From assembly GCF_018375725.1 (NCBI RefSeq), contig NZ_JAHACR010000001.1, positions 1 to 64,000 on the forward strand: DNA of 64,000 nt. Reading direction: 5' to 3'. Of this stretch, positions 58,701 through 64,000 are shown piece by piece (within the stretch, counting starts at the first letter, position 1; every line of letters starts with the position of its first letter). Under the pieces are notes generated by a model. It did not search any database and was not told where the DNA came from. It was given only the letters and a program-made list of their open reading frames with translations. The stretch comes from Burkholderia sp. (GTDB lineage Bacteria > Pseudomonadota > Gammaproteobacteria > Burkholderiales > Burkholderiaceae). Position numbers and translations under genes: made by a program.

Positions 58701-58733
58701 GATGCTAGACCCTGGTGCTAACTCCAGAGTCAA
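58701..58733 (-). promoter_or_regulatory. MerR-type promoter/operator upstream of lysR
   Basis: On the minus strand: -35 TTGACT (58733-58728), an imperfect dyad CTCTGGAG...CACCAGGG in the spacer, and -10 TAGCAT after a 20-base spacer. The over-long spacer with a dyad is the hallmark of MerR-activated promoters; it points at lysR and the split MerR-like gene. This suggests the MerR-like protein controlled its own operon. Confidence 0.65.
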
Positions 58734-58760
58734 GCAGAACTGGCGTGGCATCCCGATTCC

Positions 58761-59642
58761 TCACGATGACGCGCTTCGGTCGGTCAAAGGAAGCTGTTCA
58801 AGAGCACGGCGTGTCTGGCGGTAAGCGACCTCGATCAGCTCCACGCTGTGCCGGAAATCCAGCAGGTCGATCTCGTCGGTGAGCTGCGGACGCACCACGA
58901 AGACCTCGAGTCGGCCGTGAAAATGTTCGCGTTCGGCGGCGTATTTTCCGGCGAGCGCAATCGAAAAGCTGCGCATCAGAATATCCGCCCAGCCGCGCGG
59001 CGGTCGCGGACAACGCTGCGCACAGGCGCACTCGATCAGATAGACGGCTCGGGCGCCGAGTGCTTCGGCTTTCGCGAATGGCACATCGTTCGCGAGGCCG
59101 CCATCGACGTGCGGCCGACCGCCTAGTTCGACGGGGGGAAAGATGCCGGGCAGGCTCATCGAGGCGATCAGGGGCTCAATCAGATCCCCCTGTCCGGACC
59201 AGTAGCACGCGGAACCCGACTGCAGATCGGTGGTGACGATCGTGAGCGGGATCGCGAGCTGCTCGAATCGCGTGGCCGGCAAGGTTCGGCGCAGCATGGC
59301 CCGTAGCGGGTCGAGCCCGAGCAGGCCCGCGCTGCGGCCCCCATGGCGCAGCCAGTCCCAGTTCAGGGACACGGCCTGACGCAACCGGAACTCGCGCCAC
59401 AGTTCGATAAGCCGGGGTGCCGCGATGCCGCCGGCGATATACGCGCCGTTCAGCGCCCCGATCGAGCTGCCGAGCACCATGTCTGCGCGCACGCCGCATT
59501 CAGTCAAGGCCTGGTAGAACCCCACCTCCATGGCGCCCCGGCTGCCCCCGCCGCACAGCAGCAAGGCCTTGCGCCCCGGACCAATACCGGCTAACGGTGG
59601 TTCCGTTGCGAGCCCTGCGTGCATTGTCATGGGACGCCTCAA
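58761..59642 (-). CDS. Patatin-like phospholipase (293 aa)
   Basis: GGGSRGAMEVG (oxyanion, residues 31-41), nucleophile GSSIG (58-62, Ser60) and HVDGGLANDVPF (Asp-Gly-Gly dyad) give a complete patatin active site. No signal peptide is visible, so it is cytosolic or membrane-associated. By family it hydrolyses acyl chains from phospholipids. It starts 2 bases after the stop of the second patatin gene and is the last gene of the mer transcription unit. Confidence 0.88.
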   Translation of the reverse strand: MRRPMTMHAGLATEPPLAGIGPGRKALLLCGGGSRGAMEVGFYQALTECGVRADMVLGSSIGALNGAYIAGGIAAPRLIELWREFRLRQAVSLNWDWLRHGGRSAGLLGLDPLRAMLRRTLPATRFEQLAIPLTIVTTDLQSGSACYWSGQGDLIEPLIASMSLPGIFPPVELGGRPHVDGGLANDVPFAKAEALGARAVYLIECACAQRCPRPPRGWADILMRSFSIALAGKYAAEREHFHGRLEVFVVRPQLTDEIDLLDFRHSVELIEVAYRQTRRALEQLPLTDRSASS

Positions 59643-59644
59643 TT

Positions 59645-60718
59645 TCAGTCGATCGAGTCCGAAGGTGCTGGCCGTTCACGCGACGAGCTGGCGCGAGCCG
59701 CCACCGGCCGCCAGGCCGATAGTTCAAGTGTGGTCCTGCACCCCAGGTCGGCGAAGTGCTCTGTGAGCCAGCGCCCGGCGGCTTCCCGGCCGGAATCGCG
59801 CAGCCGGGCAAGGAACGCCGGGTGCGTGTCGAGCTTGGTGCGACTGCCAAGGTCTCTGAACACCTCCTCGGCGGCTATGCGATGAAAATACACGCACCGA
59901 TATCTCGGGTCCTTCACCACGCCGGCCGCGATCAGCCGCGTGATGCCCGCGATCGCGCGGATCTCTCGCATCAGGCTGGCGTTGAAGCTGATTTCGTTGA
60001 CTCGGCTTGCGATCTCCTGCGCGGTGCGCGGCACCGCGTCGCGCCGGAACGGATCGACCTGTACCAGCACGATATCGGCAAAGTCCGTACAGCCGTCAAC
60101 GAGCGGCTCGAGCACCGGGTTCCCCAGAAAGCCGCCATCCCAGTAGTACTCGCCGTCGACCGCGACAGCCGGATAGATCTGCGGCAGGCAGGCCGAAGCC
60201 AGCAGCACCTCGACGGAGAGCTCCGCGCCGGTGAAGAGACGCAGGTTGTTGGTCCGCACGTTGGTGGCCGAGACGTACAACCGGATCTTCTGACAGCGCC
60301 TGACACACGCGAAGTCGATCGTCTGGGACAGCACCTCCCGGAGCGGATTGAAGTTGAACGGGTTGAGCTGATAGGGCGAGAACGCCTGGCTGATCCAGTC
60401 CCACCACTGCGCGACGGGTGACCAGTCCGGTCCCAGCGGATTCAGGGGCCCCGATCGATAAGGGCTGAAGGTGCCGGCCCTGGCCATCGCGGTCCAGAAC
60501 CGGGAGAGCGCCTCCCTTGCGCCCGGGGCCCCGCCTTTTTCAAAGCCGTCGGCCAGGACGGCGGCGTTCATCGCGCCCGCGCTGGTGCCGCTAATGCTTT
60601 CGATGACGAGCCGCTCGTCTTCGAGCAGGCGGTCGAGCACGCCCCAGGTGAAGGCCCCGTGGGACCCGCCCCCCTGCAGGGCGAGCGCAATTTTTTTCAT
60701 GGATCGATGGCGCACCAT
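59645..60718 (-). CDS. Patatin-like phospholipase (357 aa)
   Basis: GGGSHGAFTWG (16-26), GTSAG (44-48, Ser46) and WDGGFLGNPVLEPLV complete the patatin dyad; the C-terminal region (LVQVDPFRRDAVPRTAQEIASRVNEISFNASLMREIRAI) fits the DUF3734 extension. Start at ATG 60718 after GGGAGAGGACGG. It begins 18 bases after the DUF3330 gene of the mer operon. Confidence 0.88.
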   Translation of the reverse strand: MVRHRSMKKIALALQGGGSHGAFTWGVLDRLLEDERLVIESISGTSAGAMNAAVLADGFEKGGAPGAREALSRFWTAMARAGTFSPYRSGPLNPLGPDWSPVAQWWDWISQAFSPYQLNPFNFNPLREVLSQTIDFACVRRCQKIRLYVSATNVRTNNLRLFTGAELSVEVLLASACLPQIYPAVAVDGEYYWDGGFLGNPVLEPLVDGCTDFADIVLVQVDPFRRDAVPRTAQEIASRVNEISFNASLMREIRAIAGITRLIAAGVVKDPRYRCVYFHRIAAEEVFRDLGSRTKLDTHPAFLARLRDSGREAAGRWLTEHFADLGCRTTLELSAWRPVAARASSSRERPAPSDSID

Positions 60719-60736
60719 CCGTCCTCTCCCGCGGCG

Positions 60737-60955
60737 CTATGCTTTGGACACGCCGCCACTACCCACAGCGTCGCGCCCATTTCCGGACAGGAGCCGGGGG
60801 CGGTCATGTGCGGCGCGTTCGGTGAACCGGCGATAACAGTCCAGTCCGCAGAAATGCATGACGTAGTCGGCTCCCTCCGGCGTGAATGCCGCATCGAGCG
60901 GGATCTCCCTGCAACAGACGCCGCAATCAACGGTGCTTGCGTTGCCAGTCTTCAT
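60737..60955 (-). CDS. DUF3330 protein of the mer operon
   Basis: The 72-residue protein [44 protein letters not shown] has four or more paired cysteines (CGVCC, CGLDC), the pattern of DUF3330 proteins found at the end of mercury operons. ATG 60955 follows AAGGAGGGATTCGATC. Likely metal-binding; role not known. Confidence 0.8.
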   Translation of the reverse strand: MKTGNASTVDCGVCCREIPLDAAFTPEGADYVMHFCGLDCYRRFTERAAHDRPRLLSGNGRDAVGSGGVSKA

Positions 60956-61040
60956 GATCGAATCCCTCCTTCGCCCGCGTCGCCTGAGGCAGGCCACCGA
61001 GCGCCCGATTGACAGGCCAGTGGTCCAGGGCCGCAACCGC

Positions 61041-61274
61041 CTATGGAAGCTGGCGTGCCCGCCCCAGCGCGTTCAGCAGCGCGAAGACAAACAGCGCGAG
61101 CAGTACGAGCAGGGCAATGCCTTCGTGTTCGGTGACAAACGCCCCGACCATCGTCCCGGACAGCAGCGCGATGAGAATGGGCAGGTGGCACGGGCAGGTC
61201 AGGACGGCCAACGTTCCCCACATCCAGGTACGCCAGCGTGGGCGAGGCGATGCAGTTGGATCAGGACTACGCAT
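61041..61274 (-). CDS. merE: Broad-spectrum mercury transporter MerE
   Basis: The 77-residue protein has two membrane helices and [10 protein letters not shown] with the paired cysteines in the first helix, as in MerE of Tn21-like operons. It imports Hg(II) and methylmercury. It overlaps merD by 8 bases. Confidence 0.93.
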   Translation of the reverse strand: MRSPDPTASPRPRWRTWMWGTLAVLTCPCHLPILIALLSGTMVGAFVTEHEGIALLVLLALFVFALLNALGRARQLP

Positions 61275-61638
61275 GATGGCTCTCCAGTTCGGTCGCGGAT
61301 CGCGCGGCGCGGATCATCCCGGCAAGTTGCTGGTCGAGTGCCTCCAGGCCTGCACGCCGCGCGACAATCAACGACCGCAGGTGCGCCAGGGATTCGACGG
61401 CGGCGTCGCTCCCTGTGTCGAGTTCGCGACACAGCCGGATCAGGTCGTTCAGGCCGATGCCGGCCTCGAATGCCGCGCGCACAAAACGCAGGCGCGTCAA
61501 CGACTGGGCGTCATAGAGGCCGTACCCGCTCGCAGTGCGCTGTGCAGGGCGGAGCAGCCCGCGCAACACATAGTCGCGCACGACATGGATGCTGACGCCA
61601 GCCTCGCTGGCGAGATGGGAGATGGTGTAGGCATTCAT
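61267..61638 (-). CDS. merD: Mercury resistance co-regulator MerD
   Basis: The 123-residue protein starts [31 protein letters not shown], a MerR-type helix-turn-helix, followed by [23 protein letters not shown], typical for MerD. It down-regulates the mer operon by competing with MerR. The start is at ATG 61638 inside a longer frame; it overlaps merB by 4 bases. Confidence 0.93.
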   Translation of the reverse strand: MNAYTISHLASEAGVSIHVVRDYVLRGLLRPAQRTASGYGLYDAQSLTRLRFVRAAFEAGIGLNDLIRLCRELDTGSDAAVESLAHLRSLIVARRAGLEALDQQLAGMIRAARSATELESHHA

Positions 61639-62276
61639 GATGATTCGACTCCCGCATGCCCGAGCAGCTGGTTCCCGACCGCCCGCCCGAATTGAAAGGC
61701 TTCGTCGACGCTCATGAGCAGCTCGGCTTCTCCGGTCTGCGAGATCCACCGCTCGCCTGCCGGACGAGAGGCGAAGAAATGCACACAGCAGCAGAACGCC
61801 TGGCGAATGCTGGCCGTGGTGTGCGGACGCCGCAGTGAGATGACCGCACCCGGCGGCTCGATTCCCGTGACGCGCTCGGGGGTCACGACGAGGGACACCG
61901 GCCTGCCGGTTGCCGGGCAACTCGACGCCACGCGAGCGCGCTTGCCGATCATCGCCGGGAACATCAGGGCGTCCAGCGCGCACCACACGTACAGCCGGTG
62001 GCCATCGACCTCGAACGTGTGCGGTGTCTCGCGAAGCGTGATGCCGTAGCCGGCTATATGGCCCCGATCGTCGTACTCGATATCGGGCATCCCGTCGAGC
62101 ATCGCATTCACGCGCCCCGCCGACCAGCCGAGCGCGGTGGACAGGGTCTGCCGCGATACCGCCGTCCCTTTCGCGAGTTCACGAAGCAGCACAACAAAAA
62201 GCTGGGCAAACCCCTCCCGGCGATTGACCATCGCGAGTCCGTCGACAATCTCCGAGACGTAATTGGCGGTGTTCAT
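61635..62276 (-). CDS. merB: Organomercurial lyase MerB
   Basis: The 213-residue protein contains the MerB catalytic set: Cys99 and Asp102 in [10 protein letters not shown] and Cys162 in AFCCCVHFF, matching Cys96, Asp99 and Cys159 of the reference enzyme. It splits carbon-mercury bonds and passes Hg(II) to MerA. Its presence makes this a broad-spectrum operon. Confidence 0.95.
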   Translation of the reverse strand: MNTANYVSEIVDGLAMVNRREGFAQLFVVLLRELAKGTAVSRQTLSTALGWSAGRVNAMLDGMPDIEYDDRGHIAGYGITLRETPHTFEVDGHRLYVWCALDALMFPAMIGKRARVASSCPATGRPVSLVVTPERVTGIEPPGAVISLRRPHTTASIRQAFCCCVHFFASRPAGERWISQTGEAELLMSVDEAFQFGRAVGNQLLGHAGVESS

Positions 62277-62344
62277 CCTTTCGCACCTCGCATACTTTGA
62301 ATGTCACTGCTTCGATAATCGGCGTGGGCCTCGTCGCGGGCGGG

Positions 62345-64000
<1,656 letters not shown>

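Noticed and set aside
61639..61986. Upstream extension of merD to 61986
   Set aside because: The added 116 residues are the shadow of merB; MerD proteins begin at MNAYTI-like starts, here ATG 61638.

Overview
The window reads as part of a large plasmid, megaplasmid or secondary replicon of a Burkholderiales beta-proteobacterium (Burkholderia, Paraburkholderia, Ralstonia or Cupriavidus type). The reasons are GC-rich coding sequence with strong G/C third-position bias, a complete PRTRC plasmid-maintenance cluster with its own ParB, an orphan VgrG-lipase-PAAR type VI secretion island of the Burkholderia/Pseudomonas kind, and a mercury-resistance Tn3-family transposon. No rRNA, tRNA, CRISPR array, replication initiator or ParA was found.

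Layout. 1-9.2 kb holds many short genes on the plus strand, mostly unrecognised, several with membrane segments, plus one HhH-GPD DNA-glycosylase-like protein and a pair of DnaA-box-like sites. 9.5-14.5 kb is a minus-strand operon of two DUF4942 proteins and a large DNA methyltransferase-helicase fusion. 14.7-19.3 kb is a plus-strand run: membrane protein, microprotein, SprT-like membrane metallopeptidase, methyltransferase, a PfkB kinase fused to a GGDEF domain, and a prepilin-peptidase-like protein. 19.4-25.5 kb is the PRTRC cluster: ParB, protein E, ubiquitin-like protein C, protein F, E2-like protein B, JAB peptidase A and E1-like ThiF. 25.7-35.8 kb holds accessory backbone genes, including a SET-domain methyltransferase, a DUF1173 protein and more structured-leader genes. 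36-44.1 kb carries a degenerate tyrosine recombinase and the VgrG-Tle3-Tla3-PAAR module. 44.3-48.2 kb is a minus-strand membrane/TelA operon. A ligD remnant at 48.6-49.03 kb is cut off at the left end of a Tn3-family transposon that runs off the window. The transposon carries tnpA, a tyrosine recombinase, a MerR-like regulator interrupted by an IS66-family insertion (53,849-57,073, 8-bp target duplication), a LysR regulator, two patatin phospholipases and merE/D/B/A.

The most unusual signal is a repeated 5' leader. At least 13 genes between 3.8 and 33.1 kb, on both strands, carry a 35-43-nt element ending 22-32 nt before the start codon. It has the order CCC - stem arm - loop L - stem arm - GGGG - L', where L' is complementary to L. 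It can fold as an H-type pseudoknot or as two exclusive hairpins. The sequences differ from copy to copy while pairing is kept, and in two paralogous genes a G-C to A-U double change is visible. It precedes parB, PRTRC protein E, both DUF4942 genes and several microproteins, and is absent from the T6SS and transposon parts, so it looks like a plasmid-wide post-transcriptional control element.

How parts may work together: ParB and the ubiquitin-like PRTRC enzymes form one maintenance module whose first two genes share the leader; the methyltransferase-helicase/DUF4942 operon is under the same leader; the VgrG, Tle3, Tla3 and PAAR genes form one secreted-lipase payload; the mer genes detoxify inorganic and organic mercury, with two patatin genes appended to the same operon.
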